Counted from the stretch's first letter, positions 13,644 through 22,329 are shown. The stretch: DNA of 41,455 nucleotides from Bacteroidales bacterium (GCA_016290215.1 JAEETH010000026.1:1-41455), one strand, 5' to 3'. The notes: generated by a model not told the origin, from the sequence alone. A program made the numbers and translations.

Positions 13644-14891
13644 TCTTTTCACTGTCACTTCTTTTTCATATTGCTGTATCCTTCCGATAAACTCCTCACC
13701 GACAGGCACATCATTCTTCAAATTGAAGTAGTCGTAGACGGCACCAAAGGGCAGGGATTTCATCTCTTCCATCAAGGCTAATTTCTCGAAACCTTGTCCC
13801 TTGTCTTCATATTGGCGCAGCAAATCAAGCGGCTCCAACAAGGCTTGCAGTAGGCATTTCTGCGTGGCGCGGGTGCCGATGAGGTAGGCACCTATTCTAT
13901 TAATGGAGGTGTCGAAGTAGTCGAGGCCGATATGGGCGCGGTGGAGGGCTTCGGCGCGGACGATTTCCTTGAAGAGGTCGAGGGTCTGGTCGTTCATGAG
14001 GGTCACATGGTCGGAGTCCCAGCGGATGGGACGGCTGACGTGCAGCATCAGCTCGGGCACATAGAGTAACAGCGACGAGACCATGTCTGACACATTCTCC
14101 GTGGGTTCGTAGTGACCTGTATCAAGGGTATAGATGACCTTACGTGTAGCACAATAGCCCGCGTAGAAGTCGTGCGAGCCGACGGTAAAGCTCTCCAAAC
14201 CGATGCCGAAGAGTTTAGCCTCGACGCAGGATTTCATGTCGGGCAGGTCTTCGGCCAAGATTTCATCCAAGGATTCGGCCAATAGCTCACGGTAGCGTTT
14301 GCGCTTCACGGTGAGGTCTTTCAATCCGTCGTGTACCCAGATGTTCATGATGCAGGGGTCACTTTGTGCCTTGCCCATGGCATCGGCGATGCGGCGACAG
14401 CGTTTGGTATGCTCGATCCAGAAGGCGCGGATGGCTGGGTCGGGGTTAGCCAAACTCAAATCTCCGCTTTTGGGATGGCCGAAGGAGGTGCTGTTGAAGT
14501 CGAGCTTCATGTCCACCGCTTTGCCCCAGTCGATCCAGCTCTGGAAGTGCTCTACGCCCACTTGGTCGCGGTCGACAAACTTACAGCCGAAGTCGCCGTA
14601 GATTTCGTGCAGGTTGACGCGTTGCGTTCCTGCGAGCAGCGAGTTGACGAACTCGAGGTCGGCGCGCACTTCGTCGATGGTGCGGGCGCGACCAGGGTAG
14701 TTACCCGTGGTCTGGATGCCGCCTGAGAGGCCGGCGTTGCTCTCGAAGCCCATCACATCGTCGGTCTGCCAGCAGTGCAGCGAGATGGGGGTATTCTCGA
14801 GGGTGGCGATGGCTTGGTCTGTGTCGATGCCGAGGGCGGCGTAGCGTTCCTTGGCGAGGGTGTAGGCGTTGAGGATGTTTTGTGTGTTCAT
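13638..14891 (-). CDS. rhaA: L-rhamnose isomerase RhaA
   Basis: 417 residues, the standard length. It converts L-rhamnose to L-rhamnulose, the first step of the pathway, in a metal-dependent TIM barrel. Recognisable parts are ALENTPISLHCWQTDDVMGF-like sequence near the N-terminus, GNYPGRARTIDEVRADLEF, NLHEIYGDFG, a metal-site segment with LDFNSTSFGHP, IWVHDGLKDL, YTLDTGHYEPTENVSDM and IRWDSDHVTLMND. The C-terminal codons run into the inverted word array at 13559-13643, which contains the stop codon. Confidence 0.95.
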   Translation of the reverse strand: MNTQNILNAYTLAKERYAALGIDTDQAIATLENTPISLHCWQTDDVMGFESNAGLSGGIQTTGNYPGRARTIDEVRADLEFVNSLLAGTQRVNLHEIYGDFGCKFVDRDQVGVEHFQSWIDWGKAVDMKLDFNSTSFGHPKSGDLSLANPDPAIRAFWIEHTKRCRRIADAMGKAQSDPCIMNIWVHDGLKDLTVKRKRYRELLAESLDEILAEDLPDMKSCVEAKLFGIGLESFTVGSHDFYAGYCATRKVIYTLDTGHYEPTENVSDMVSSLLLYVPELMLHVSRPIRWDSDHVTLMNDQTLDLFKEIVRAEALHRAHIGLDYFDTSINRIGAYLIGTRATQKCLLQALLEPLDLLRQYEDKGQGFEKLALMEEMKSLPFGAVYDYFNLKNDVPVGEEFIGRIQQYEKEVTVKRC

Positions 14892-14909
14892 AGGTTGGTG
14901 GTGTTAAGA

Positions 14910-15011
14910 GCAGGGACTCACATCGCCTGCTATGGGTCTATTGACTCTTGGTGTAAGAGCAGGGACTCACGTCGCCTGCTTACCGATGTGTCGCTCCTAC
15001 GGGGCTGGGTT
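14910..15011. repeat. REP-like elements, two copies, between rhaB and rhaA
   Basis: GCAGGGACTCACRTCGCCTGC occurs at 14910-14930 and 14959-14979. Each can fold as an 8-bp stem (GCAGGGAC with GTCCCTGC-like partner) with one bulged G and a TCAC loop. The end of the element, TCGCTCCTACGGGGCTGGGTT at 14991-15011, matches 30269-30289 beside the transposase at most positions. This tail supplies the rhaB stop codon. Confidence 0.85.
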
Positions 15012-16421
15012 GTATGTCTTTGTTTCAAAGTTTTGTGCTATCATCTTACGCATGGCCCAACGGTCGCTGACGAGTCCTGCGGCCTTGGCTTGGACCATGA
15101 GGTTGCCAATGGCGGTGGCTTCGGTAGGACCCGCCACTACGGGTATGCCGATGGCGTCGGCAGTCCATTGGTTCAGCAGGTCGTTGGCAGAGCCGCCACC
15201 GATGATGTGCAGCTTCTCGATTTTGAACGGCGCGACTTCTTGCAGCATGTCCAATACCGCTCTATAGCGCTCTGCAAGGCTGTGATAGATGCAGCTGAGC
15301 ATTTCGCCAGCACCATTCGGGGCGGTATACCCGTTTTCTGTCAGTGCTTTGCTGATTTCCGCTTCCATGTCGGCGGGATTGGCGAAACGTGGGTCGTCGG
15401 GGTTGATGCGGCCTGCGTAAGTTTTTGCCGATTGCGCCATCTTGGTCATTTCGTCATAACTATAATCGTGCCCTTGCGCTATCCATTTCTTGCGGCATTG
15501 CTCCACGAGCCACATCCCCGTGATGTTCTTCAGGAAGCGTGTGGTGCCTTCGATGCCACCTTCGTTGGTGAAGTTGAGCCGCGCCGACTGTTCGGTGATG
15601 ATGGGTTCTGGTATCTCAATACCCATGAGGCTCCAAGTGCCGCTGCTGAGGTAGGCAAAATGCTCGTTTTCGGCAGGAACAGCAACAATGGCTGAAGCGG
15701 TGTCGTGACCAGCCACAGCCACCACAGGTACTTCGCCCAAGCCCGTCTCCTTGGCGATATTGAACCTTAATTTGCCAACGATTTCGCCAGGTTGAACCCT
15801 GTCGGGTATCTGGTCTTCTGTGAGACCTACCGCAGCCATCAGCGAAGACTCAAACTGTTGTGTTTTGGGGTTCATCAGTCCTGAGGTGGAGGCGATGGTA
15901 TATTCACAGACTTTACCGCGCGTCAACAGGTAGGCGAGGAGGTCGGGCATGAAGAGGATTTTTTTGGCATGACGGTAGGCCACACTGCCTTCCTCGGCTT
16001 GAGCGAACATCTGGAAAACCGTGTTGAAGTTCATGATTTGGATGCCCGTCAAAGCATAAAGCTGTTCACGAGGAACGATCTTGAAGAACTTTTCAGGAAT
16101 GCCGTCGGTGTAAGGGTCGCGGTAGGCGCGAGGCAAGCCCAACAGTGTGCCGTCATGGCCGATGCAGCCAAAGTCGACGCCCCAGGTGTCGATGCCGATG
16201 GAGTCGAGGGTGATGTGGCGTTGGCCCAATTCCTTGAGGCATTTCAGGAGATGCTCGTAGATGCTATATACATTCCAGTAGTACTTGCCTCCGATTTCGA
16301 GGGTCTGGTTGGGAAAACGATAGACCTCCTCCATGCAGAAGCTGCCGTCAGTGAAGGTGCCAAGGATGGCCCGTCCGCTGGTGGCGCCACAGTCGAAGGC
16401 AAGGAAACGTTGTTGGCTCAT
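14997..16421 (-). CDS. rhaB: L-rhamnulokinase RhaB
   Basis: 474 residues, FGGY carbohydrate kinase family. It phosphorylates L-rhamnulose to the 1-phosphate for RhaD. Visible motifs are the N-terminal ATPase phosphate-1 loop AFDCGATSGRAILG, the substrate-side IGIDTWGVDFG, VAGHDTASAIVAVPA, SSGTWSLMGIE and the C-terminal IIGGGSANDLLNQWTADAIG with PTEATAIGNL. Length is typical. The last codons (YNPAP, stop) coincide with the tail of a REP-like element, so the original C-terminus may have been slightly altered. It is transcribed towards rhaA. Confidence 0.95.
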   Translation of the reverse strand: MSQQRFLAFDCGATSGRAILGTFTDGSFCMEEVYRFPNQTLEIGGKYYWNVYSIYEHLLKCLKELGQRHITLDSIGIDTWGVDFGCIGHDGTLLGLPRAYRDPYTDGIPEKFFKIVPREQLYALTGIQIMNFNTVFQMFAQAEEGSVAYRHAKKILFMPDLLAYLLTRGKVCEYTIASTSGLMNPKTQQFESSLMAAVGLTEDQIPDRVQPGEIVGKLRFNIAKETGLGEVPVVAVAGHDTASAIVAVPAENEHFAYLSSGTWSLMGIEIPEPIITEQSARLNFTNEGGIEGTTRFLKNITGMWLVEQCRKKWIAQGHDYSYDEMTKMAQSAKTYAGRINPDDPRFANPADMEAEISKALTENGYTAPNGAGEMLSCIYHSLAERYRAVLDMLQEVAPFKIEKLHIIGGGSANDLLNQWTADAIGIPVVAGPTEATAIGNLMVQAKAAGLVSDRWAMRKMIAQNFETKTYNPAP

Positions 16422-16435
16422 GGTGTTATTGTTTT

Positions 16436-16557
16436 GACGCGAGACTTTTTTTGACTATGACCAATGACTATGACCATGACAGCTTTTTTGTAAGTTGTGC
16501 TGTCATATCTTCTGTAAAAGTTGTCATAGTCATTGTCACAAGTCATAGTCTCGTGTC
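16436..16557. repeat. Nested inverted word array between GH97 gene and rhaB
   Basis: The outer arms are GACGCGAGAC (16436-16445) and GTCTCGTGTC (16548-16557). Inside, GACTATGACCAATGACTATGA words on the left are mirrored by TCATAGTCATTGTCA words on the right, and AGC...GCTGTCAT closes the centre. Two word families are thus nested in one structure of about 120 bases. It occupies most of the 158-bp gap. Confidence 0.85.
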
Positions 16558-16579
16558 TTGTTTTGTTTATTACGCTGAA

Positions 16580-18604
16580 TTAGAACACCATCACGGCACC
16601 GCCGCCTTCGGCGAGATGGAACTTCACCTTGTTGCCCATCACTTGGATTTGTTCCGCCACATAGTCGCGGGCGGCGCGGTTGGCATTGATGCCGTCGCGG
16701 AAGATACGTCCCGACTTGGCGCCGAAGTTGGGCAGCACCGAGAGGTCGAGCTCAATGTTGCGCTCCTCCCAGTTGGTGATGGCACCTATGTACCAGCGGA
16801 AGTCCTTGCGGCGGGCAATAACGATGTATTCACCCACCTTGCCATCCAAGACGATGGTTTCGTCCCACGTGGTCGGCACGCTGGCGATGAACCGCGTGCA
16901 TTCGTCTTCTCTTATGTAGTTGCTCGGGCTGTCGCACAGCATGTTGAATGGCGACTCATATATCACATATTCAGCTAATTGTCTACAGCGTGTGCCTTGG
17001 CTCATCGGCTCGGTGTAGATGGCTGTGAAACTGTATTTTCCCGCATTTCTCATGGCTCCTTGGGTGTAGTCCATAGGTCCGGCCAACATGCGGATGAAAG
17101 GTATGGTGACTTCGTTGGTGACAAAATCGCTCTTGGAGTCCCAACGTTCCTGTTCCATGCCGTACACGCCCTCGTGGTTGAGCACATTGGGATAGGTGCG
17201 GTTCAGCCCCGTGGGTTTGTAGGCGCCGTGGAAGTCGATGAAAAGATGGTATTTGGCGGCAGTTTTGGCCATGCGGTAGTAGAAATCGACAATCATCTGG
17301 TCGTCACCGTCCATAAAGTCGACTTTGAAGCCTTTTATGCCCATTTCGGAATAGTGCTGGCATACGTGTTCCATGTCTTTGTCCATGGCGGCGTAACCGG
17401 CCCAAAGCACGAGGCCTACATTGCGTTCGGCACCGTATTTGACAAGTTCCGGTAAGTTGATTTCGGGTATCACCTGGAAGAGGTCGGCTTGCTTGTTGAC
17501 GGCCCAACCTTCGTCGAGGATGACATACTCAATGCCGTATTGGCTGGCAAAATCAATGAAGTATTTATAGGTCTCGTTGTTGATGCCTGCTGCGAAGTCA
17601 ACGCCGTAAAGGTTCCACCAGTTCCACCAGTCCCAAGCCACCTTGCCGGGTTGAATCCAAGAGACGTCACCGATGCGGTTGGGTGAAGCCAAGAGATAGA
17701 CCAAGTCGTTGTCGGCCAGTTCTTTGTCGTTTTCCGAGATGGTGATGATGCGCCAAGGGAACGAACGTTTACCCTCCACTTTGGCGATGTAGTTCTCGCG
17801 TTCCTTCACAATCCATTGCAGGTTGTTGTGGCCGCCTTGTTCGCGGGTCTTGGGATAGCCTGCGTGGTAAGCATGCAGCACTTTGGAGGGCAACGAGTTG
17901 CGAAGATACATCCCAGGATAATCTTCCAAGTCCGCCTCAGTGATGACGGCTTTCTTGCCATCCTTGAGCTCGATGAGTAAAGGTAAGAAGGCCAATCGGT
18001 CATATTCCATCTTGCTCAATGGCGTGACGGTATAGGTGTTTTCAAAAGAATTGTAAAACTGCTGTTCGATGAAGTTGCCATCGCCTTTGCGGGCGTTGAC
18101 ATAAGGCACCCATGCCGTGTAATCCTCATCAAATTTAAATTCGACGAATTCGCGAATCACCTTGAAAGGCTTTTTGAAATCGGTCTGAAAGCGATAGGCA
18201 ATGCCTTCGTTATAGGCGCGGAAAATCACCTTATAATTCCCTTTAAAACTGAGTGTCAGTTCGTTATATTGGTCTTGAATTTCAGCTCTCTTGTAAAAAG
18301 GAGCTTTGACAGTTTGATTTACGGATTGAGTCTTGGCCGTAATGATGGATGGTTTTGAGGAAATACCAAGTGTTTTGCCGTTATCAATTTGCATGAATAT
18401 TGCCGACTTGTCCAAGACGGCGGTTTCTTCGTGTTTTATGGAATAGTATAACCAATACTCAGATTGTTCGGAATTCATCTCACATATCTCATCTTCTGAG
18501 ACAGTCACGGTGATTTTTCCATTGGGCGATTGCAATGTGTACTGCTTTTGTGCAAAGGCGCTCACGCAAAGCAAAAGGAGCGCAGAGAGGAGGAGTTTTT
18601 TCAT
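16580..18604 (-). CDS. GH97 family glycosidase, probably retaining alpha-galactosidase type
   Basis: 674 residues from the ATG at 18604, which begins the signal peptide MKKLLLSALLLLCVSAFAQ; an upstream in-frame start is rejected. The N-terminal beta-sandwich has SPNGKITVTVSEDE and NEGIAYRFQT. The barrel has WIQPGKVAWDWWNWW, YVILDEGWAVN, GIKGFKVDFMDGDDQ and FHGAYKPTGLNRTYPN. GH97 contains both inverting SusB-like and retaining enzymes. From memory the retaining nucleophile is an Asp in KVDF, here Asp429, and an acid/base Glu lies 55 residues later, here Glu484 (GMEQ). This points to the retaining alpha-galactosidase branch. It lies directly upstream of rhaB and may share its transcript, suggesting a substrate with both rhamnose and an alpha-linked hexose. 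Confidence 0.9.
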   Translation of the reverse strand: MKKLLLSALLLLCVSAFAQKQYTLQSPNGKITVTVSEDEICEMNSEQSEYWLYYSIKHEETAVLDKSAIFMQIDNGKTLGISSKPSIITAKTQSVNQTVKAPFYKRAEIQDQYNELTLSFKGNYKVIFRAYNEGIAYRFQTDFKKPFKVIREFVEFKFDEDYTAWVPYVNARKGDGNFIEQQFYNSFENTYTVTPLSKMEYDRLAFLPLLIELKDGKKAVITEADLEDYPGMYLRNSLPSKVLHAYHAGYPKTREQGGHNNLQWIVKERENYIAKVEGKRSFPWRIITISENDKELADNDLVYLLASPNRIGDVSWIQPGKVAWDWWNWWNLYGVDFAAGINNETYKYFIDFASQYGIEYVILDEGWAVNKQADLFQVIPEINLPELVKYGAERNVGLVLWAGYAAMDKDMEHVCQHYSEMGIKGFKVDFMDGDDQMIVDFYYRMAKTAAKYHLFIDFHGAYKPTGLNRTYPNVLNHEGVYGMEQERWDSKSDFVTNEVTIPFIRMLAGPMDYTQGAMRNAGKYSFTAIYTEPMSQGTRCRQLAEYVIYESPFNMLCDSPSNYIREDECTRFIASVPTTWDETIVLDGKVGEYIVIARRKDFRWYIGAITNWEERNIELDLSVLPNFGAKSGRIFRDGINANRAARDYVAEQIQVMGNKVKFHLAEGGGAVMVF

Positions 18605-18625
18605 AATGATTAGGATTTGTGCAGG

Positions 18626-18657
18626 CAAAAATAGAAAAAATGACACAAATCACCAAA
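18626..18657 (-). promoter_or_regulatory. Promoter upstream of GH97 and probably the rha genes
   Basis: TATTTTTG (18633 to 18626, minus strand) is preceded by TTTG (18657 to 18654) with 20 bases between. It sits in the one gap of this minus-strand run that lacks a word array, between trkH and GH97. The -7 element is 22 bases before the start codon. Confidence 0.55.
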
Positions 18658-18714
18658 AATGCTGAAATTGATGAAATTTCTTCTTTTGTTGCTTAGCTCT
18701 GTGGTTTTTAGGTA

Positions 18715-20178
18715 TTAATTCCTCCAAAAACTCCGCGAAAGCAGCGTAATCAAAGAGAAAAGCTCCACCCTGCCGAGAATCATCATGAGCATGAGAATCC
18801 ATTTGGCGAAGGGCGTGAAGGCGACATACGAAAAGCCGAGTCCTACCTTTCCCATGCCCGTGCCCACGTTGCTCAAGGAGGCAATCGAGGCACTGATGGC
18901 CATGTTGAAATCGGCACCCGAGAAGAGTAGGATGACGCTGCCGGCGATGAACACTAAAAAATAGATGAAGATGAAAGTGATGTTTTTGCTGACCCCACTT
19001 GAGGAGATGGATTTTCCGTTGACCTTCACGGGCAATATGGCGTTGGGGTGGATGATGCGTTTTAGCTCAAGCATTGCGTTTCGTGTGAAAATCAAGTGGC
19101 GGAAGATTTTAATGCCGCCCGAGGTCGAACCCGAACAGCCTCCGATAAACATCAGTATTAATAGGATGGTCCACAAGAAGGTAGGCCAAGCCATGTAGTC
19201 GCCCACGAAGAAGCCTGTGGTGGTCAGCGAGGAGATGACGCTGAAGAACGACTGGCGGAAGGCTGTGCCGAGACTCATGTGGCGGGCAAAGAGCAGCACC
19301 AGTCCGATGGCGATGCCGAGCACTATGATGTAAAGCAGGAAAGTCTTGAATTCCTGGTTTTTGAAGATGGAGAAATGTTTCCTGCCCATCGAAATCAGTA
19401 GCAATGAGAAGTTGCATCCCGACAGCACCATAAAGACACTCACCACCACTTGCGAGTAGTTGGAGAAGGCGCCAAGGCTCTCCGTTCGGGTGGAGAATCC
19501 TCCTGAACTGATGGTAGTCATCGAGTGACAAAGTGCGTCAAAAAAGTCCATGTCGCCCCAATAGAGCAATAATGTCTCCAAAAGGGTGAAAAACAAATAC
19601 AAGCCCCAAACGCGCCAAACGGTGTGCATGATGCGGGGGTGTAGCTTGTCGTAGTTGATGTCATTAATCTCGGCCACAAAGAGTTGCATGCCGCTCATGC
19701 CGAGATAGGGCAATATGGCGATGGTGAAAACGATGATAGCGAAGCCGCCCATCCATTGGGTCATGCTGCGCCAGAGTAGGATGTCTTTGGGCAGGCTTTC
19801 GATGCGGGTCATGATGGTGGCACCTGTGGTGGTGAAGCCCGACAGCGCCTCAAAGAAGCCGTCAGTGAAGTTGGGCACGCTCTTGCTGAGCAGGTAGGGC
19901 ATGGCGCCGAAGAGCGATAGTATGAGCCACGAGACGCAGACGATGTAAACGCCGTCGCGCGAGGTGGTTTTGTCGTTCTTGTGGTTGCGTGTGGCGATGA
20001 CAAAGATGAACCCTGTCAGCAGGGTGATGAGGGCCGAAAAGGGCATACTGAAGGCATACAGCCCATGGTGGAAATAGGTTGCGGGGAGTACCGTCAGCAT
20101 CAAAATGCCTTCGATGAGCAGCAGCTGGCCTTCGATGCGGAGGACTAAGGGGTGGTTTATTTTAGTTTTCCACTTCAT
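18715..20178 (-). CDS. trkH: Trk-type potassium uptake membrane subunit TrkH
   Basis: 487 residues, polytopic inner-membrane protein of the Trk/Ktr/HKT superfamily. The four pore-loop repeats are seen as SGFTTTGATI, TTISSGGFSTR, SSLTTTGFFVG and ASLSNVGTGM, each with the selectivity-filter glycine. MTQWMGGFAIIVFTIAILP and FIGGCSGSTSGGIKIFRHL are strong TrkH signatures. It forms the K+ channel gated by TrkA, encoded just upstream. The two genes are separated by an inverted word array. Length and ends are normal. Confidence 0.95.
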   Translation of the reverse strand: MKWKTKINHPLVLRIEGQLLLIEGILMLTVLPATYFHHGLYAFSMPFSALITLLTGFIFVIATRNHKNDKTTSRDGVYIVCVSWLILSLFGAMPYLLSKSVPNFTDGFFEALSGFTTTGATIMTRIESLPKDILLWRSMTQWMGGFAIIVFTIAILPYLGMSGMQLFVAEINDINYDKLHPRIMHTVWRVWGLYLFFTLLETLLLYWGDMDFFDALCHSMTTISSGGFSTRTESLGAFSNYSQVVVSVFMVLSGCNFSLLLISMGRKHFSIFKNQEFKTFLLYIIVLGIAIGLVLLFARHMSLGTAFRQSFFSVISSLTTTGFFVGDYMAWPTFLWTILLILMFIGGCSGSTSGGIKIFRHLIFTRNAMLELKRIIHPNAILPVKVNGKSISSSGVSKNITFIFIYFLVFIAGSVILLFSGADFNMAISASIASLSNVGTGMGKVGLGFSYVAFTPFAKWILMLMMILGRVELFSLITLLSRSFWRN

Positions 20179-20186
20179 CGTTTCTT

Positions 20187-20259
20187 TGACGCGGGACTGC
20201 AGGACACGGGACTGTGGGACTAAATCCGTCTCGCGTCTCGCGTCTCGAGGTCTCGTGTC
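20187..20259. repeat. Inverted word array between trkA and trkH (GACGCGGGAC family)
   Basis: The left arm 20187-20220 has GACGCGGGACT, GGACACGGGACT and GTGGGACT. The right arm 20228-20259 has GTCTCGCGTCTCGCGTCTCG and GTCTCGTGTC. These are the same words as at 12140-12212, 8 kb away, in a different register and copy number. It begins 9 bases from the trkH start codon. Confidence 0.8.
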
Positions 20260-20289
20260 TTATATGGCTTTCAAAATTAATCACGATAA

Positions 20290-21630
20290 TTAATGAAACA
20301 AACGTTCAACCGCAGGGATGCCATTGGGCAGGGCCAACACCACCACTTGGTCGTCGGCTTCGATTTGGAAGTCGTCGCTGGCAATGAAGCTCTCGCCATC
20401 GCGGGTGATGCCACAGATGATGGCATCGAGGGGCATGGCTAACTGGCCTATGGTCTTCCGTGTGACGGCAGAGCCTGCCCTCACCTGGAATTCCACAATG
20501 TCGGCGTCGATGCCGCTGAGGCTCTTCAGCGTGGAGACTTTGGCGCCGAGGGTGTATTTCACCATGTAGCTGGCCGCGATGAGTTTCTTGTTGATGATGG
20601 AGTCGATGCCGATGTTCTGCGAGATGTCGATATAGTCGATGTTCTCGACGAGGGCGATGGTCTTCTTCACACCGAACGACTTGGCCTGAAGGCAGGTCAG
20701 GATGTTGGTTTCGGTGTTGTCGGTGACGGCGATAAAGGCGTCCATGTCTTTGATGCCCTCGTCTTCAAGCAGGTTGAGGTTGCGGGCATCGGCGTTGACG
20801 ACCAAGGCTTCCGAGAGGTAGTTGGTCAAGTCCATGCAACGCTCTTTGTCAAGTTCCAAGATTTTGATGTTCAGGTCTTTCTCAAGGCGTTTGGCGGTGA
20901 TGCGACCCACACGTCCACCGCCCACAATCATCACGTTGTGGACGTTGATTTGTTTCTTGCCACTCAGCTTGATGATGTCTTTGATGGCGTGTGGCTTGGT
21001 GACCACATACACCATGTCGGCCACTTGAAACACCTCATCGCCTTGTGGGATGATGGTATTTTGACGGCGGTGGATGGCGGCGATGCGGAATTCGATGTGT
21101 TCGTATTGGTCGACGACCTCGTCGACAGTCTTGCCAAGGATTTCAGCCTCAGGTTCCAGTTTCACCATGAAGAGTTGGAGGTTGCCGCCTGCAAAGTCGT
21201 AGGTTTCCGACGATGCATTTTTCTTCAATAGCGAGATAATCTCTTGTGCGGCAATGTCTTCAGGAGAGAGCAGTCCGTCGATGCCGAGGTCTTGGTACAT
21301 GCGCCATACCTCGGGGCTGAGGTTTTCCATCGTGTTGACGCGGGCGATGACCTTCTTCGCGCCTAATTTCTTGGCGATGATGCCTGTCAGCAGGTTGATG
21401 TGCTCGTCGTGAAGCACGGCAATCATCAGGTCGGCCTTTTTCACGTTGGCGCGTTGTAGCACTGCGGTCGAGGTGGAGTCGCCTGTAACGGTCATCAGGT
21501 CGGTGTGCGATTCCATCATCTTCAGCAGCTCCTCGTGTGGGTCCACGATGGTGATGCTATGGTTGCTACGCACCAAGGCTTCCGCCAAGTGCATGCCTAC
21601 TTCTCCGTCTCCGGCTATAACGATGTTCAT
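20290..21630 (-). CDS. trkA: Trk potassium uptake regulatory subunit TrkA
   Basis: 446 residues. Two tandem RCK modules are visible. The first Rossmann fold starts MNIVIAGDGEVGMHLAEAL; the second starts VMIVGGGRVGRITAKRLEKD at about residue 230. Each is followed by an RCK_C domain; the one at the C-terminus ends DDQVVVLALPNG. TrkA is the cytosolic nucleotide-sensing ring that gates TrkH. It is first in the trkA-trkH pair and has its own promoter at 21658-21691. Confidence 0.95.
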   Translation of the reverse strand: MNIVIAGDGEVGMHLAEALVRSNHSITIVDPHEELLKMMESHTDLMTVTGDSTSTAVLQRANVKKADLMIAVLHDEHINLLTGIIAKKLGAKKVIARVNTMENLSPEVWRMYQDLGIDGLLSPEDIAAQEIISLLKKNASSETYDFAGGNLQLFMVKLEPEAEILGKTVDEVVDQYEHIEFRIAAIHRRQNTIIPQGDEVFQVADMVYVVTKPHAIKDIIKLSGKKQINVHNVMIVGGGRVGRITAKRLEKDLNIKILELDKERCMDLTNYLSEALVVNADARNLNLLEDEGIKDMDAFIAVTDNTETNILTCLQAKSFGVKKTIALVENIDYIDISQNIGIDSIINKKLIAASYMVKYTLGAKVSTLKSLSGIDADIVEFQVRAGSAVTRKTIGQLAMPLDAIICGITRDGESFIASDDFQIEADDQVVVLALPNGIPAVERLFH

Positions 21631-21657
21631 AGTCTCACTAATTCAAATTCAAAACTG

Positions 21658-21691
21658 CAAATGTATGGTTTTTTCCGAAACAATCACCAAA
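21658..21691 (-). promoter_or_regulatory. Promoter of trkA-trkH
   Basis: TACATTTG (21665 to 21658, minus strand) matches TAnnTTTG, with TTTG (21691 to 21688) 22 bases upstream. It overlaps the 3' end of the beta-barrel gene at 21684. Confidence 0.45.
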
Positions 21692-22313
21692 TATCCGACC
21701 AAGTCACGGAAATCACATGGTTGGTGGATTTCTCGCCTTCCTTGAAGACATTGGCCATGCCGAAGGTATAGCGCACCTCAATGAACCAATAACTCAAGGC
21801 TGCGGTGAGGCCATACTCAATGCGGTTGAAGCTGCCTTTTTCCCAAGGCGTGATGAATTGCTGTTTCCTTCTGCCTTTTACTTCTTTCACTTCATTGCCG
21901 CCGATGCAAAATCCGATTTGTGGCCCGATGCGTAGCCGTGGAATCTTGGATTCGTCTTCGTCGTCCTCGTTCCATTTGCGGAAATAGATGTTGAGCAGCA
22001 GCGGCACATTGATATAATGCGACTTTTCCAAGTAGCGTAAGGTGGTATGGCTTTCGCCAACCCATTTTTTCGAGCTTGTGCCTTGCCGAGAATAAAGTAC
22101 ATCGATTTCGGCACCGATGATGAAATGCTCAGGGATGAGGGCGATGCGCACGCCGCCCGTGAAGTCGGGGCGAAAGCGCGTGCTGTCGTTGCCGCTGATG
22201 TTCATGGTGGAGAAGACCGGACCAAGCATCAAGCCGCCACCAATGCGTTGGGCCACGGCGGGAATGATTGCCATCAGAAGCATTGCCAAAATGATATGAC
22301 AATAGTGTTTCAT
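21684..22313 (-). CDS. PorT-like outer-membrane beta-barrel protein
   Basis: 209 residues from the ATG at 22313 (MKHYCHIILAMLLMAIIPAV, then AQ), a clear signal peptide; the upstream in-frame start is rejected. The mature part begins RIGGGLMLGPVFSTMNISG and alternates glycine/aromatic beta-strands (FTGGVRIALIPEHFIIGAEI, YINVPLLLNIYF, RLRIGPQIGFCIGG, EYGLTAALSYWFIEVRYTFG). This is the pattern of the PorT/OMP_b-brl_2 family of 8-10 stranded barrels. PorT itself belongs to the T9SS, but many family members have other or unknown roles, so I do not assign one. It is divergent from the large barrel gene at 22506. Confidence 0.75.
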   Translation of the reverse strand: MKHYCHIILAMLLMAIIPAVAQRIGGGLMLGPVFSTMNISGNDSTRFRPDFTGGVRIALIPEHFIIGAEIDVLYSRQGTSSKKWVGESHTTLRYLEKSHYINVPLLLNIYFRKWNEDDEDESKIPRLRIGPQIGFCIGGNEVKEVKGRRKQQFITPWEKGSFNRIEYGLTAALSYWFIEVRYTFGMANVFKEGEKSTNHVISVTWSDIW

Positions 22314-22329
22314 TGATAGTATTTGACTG

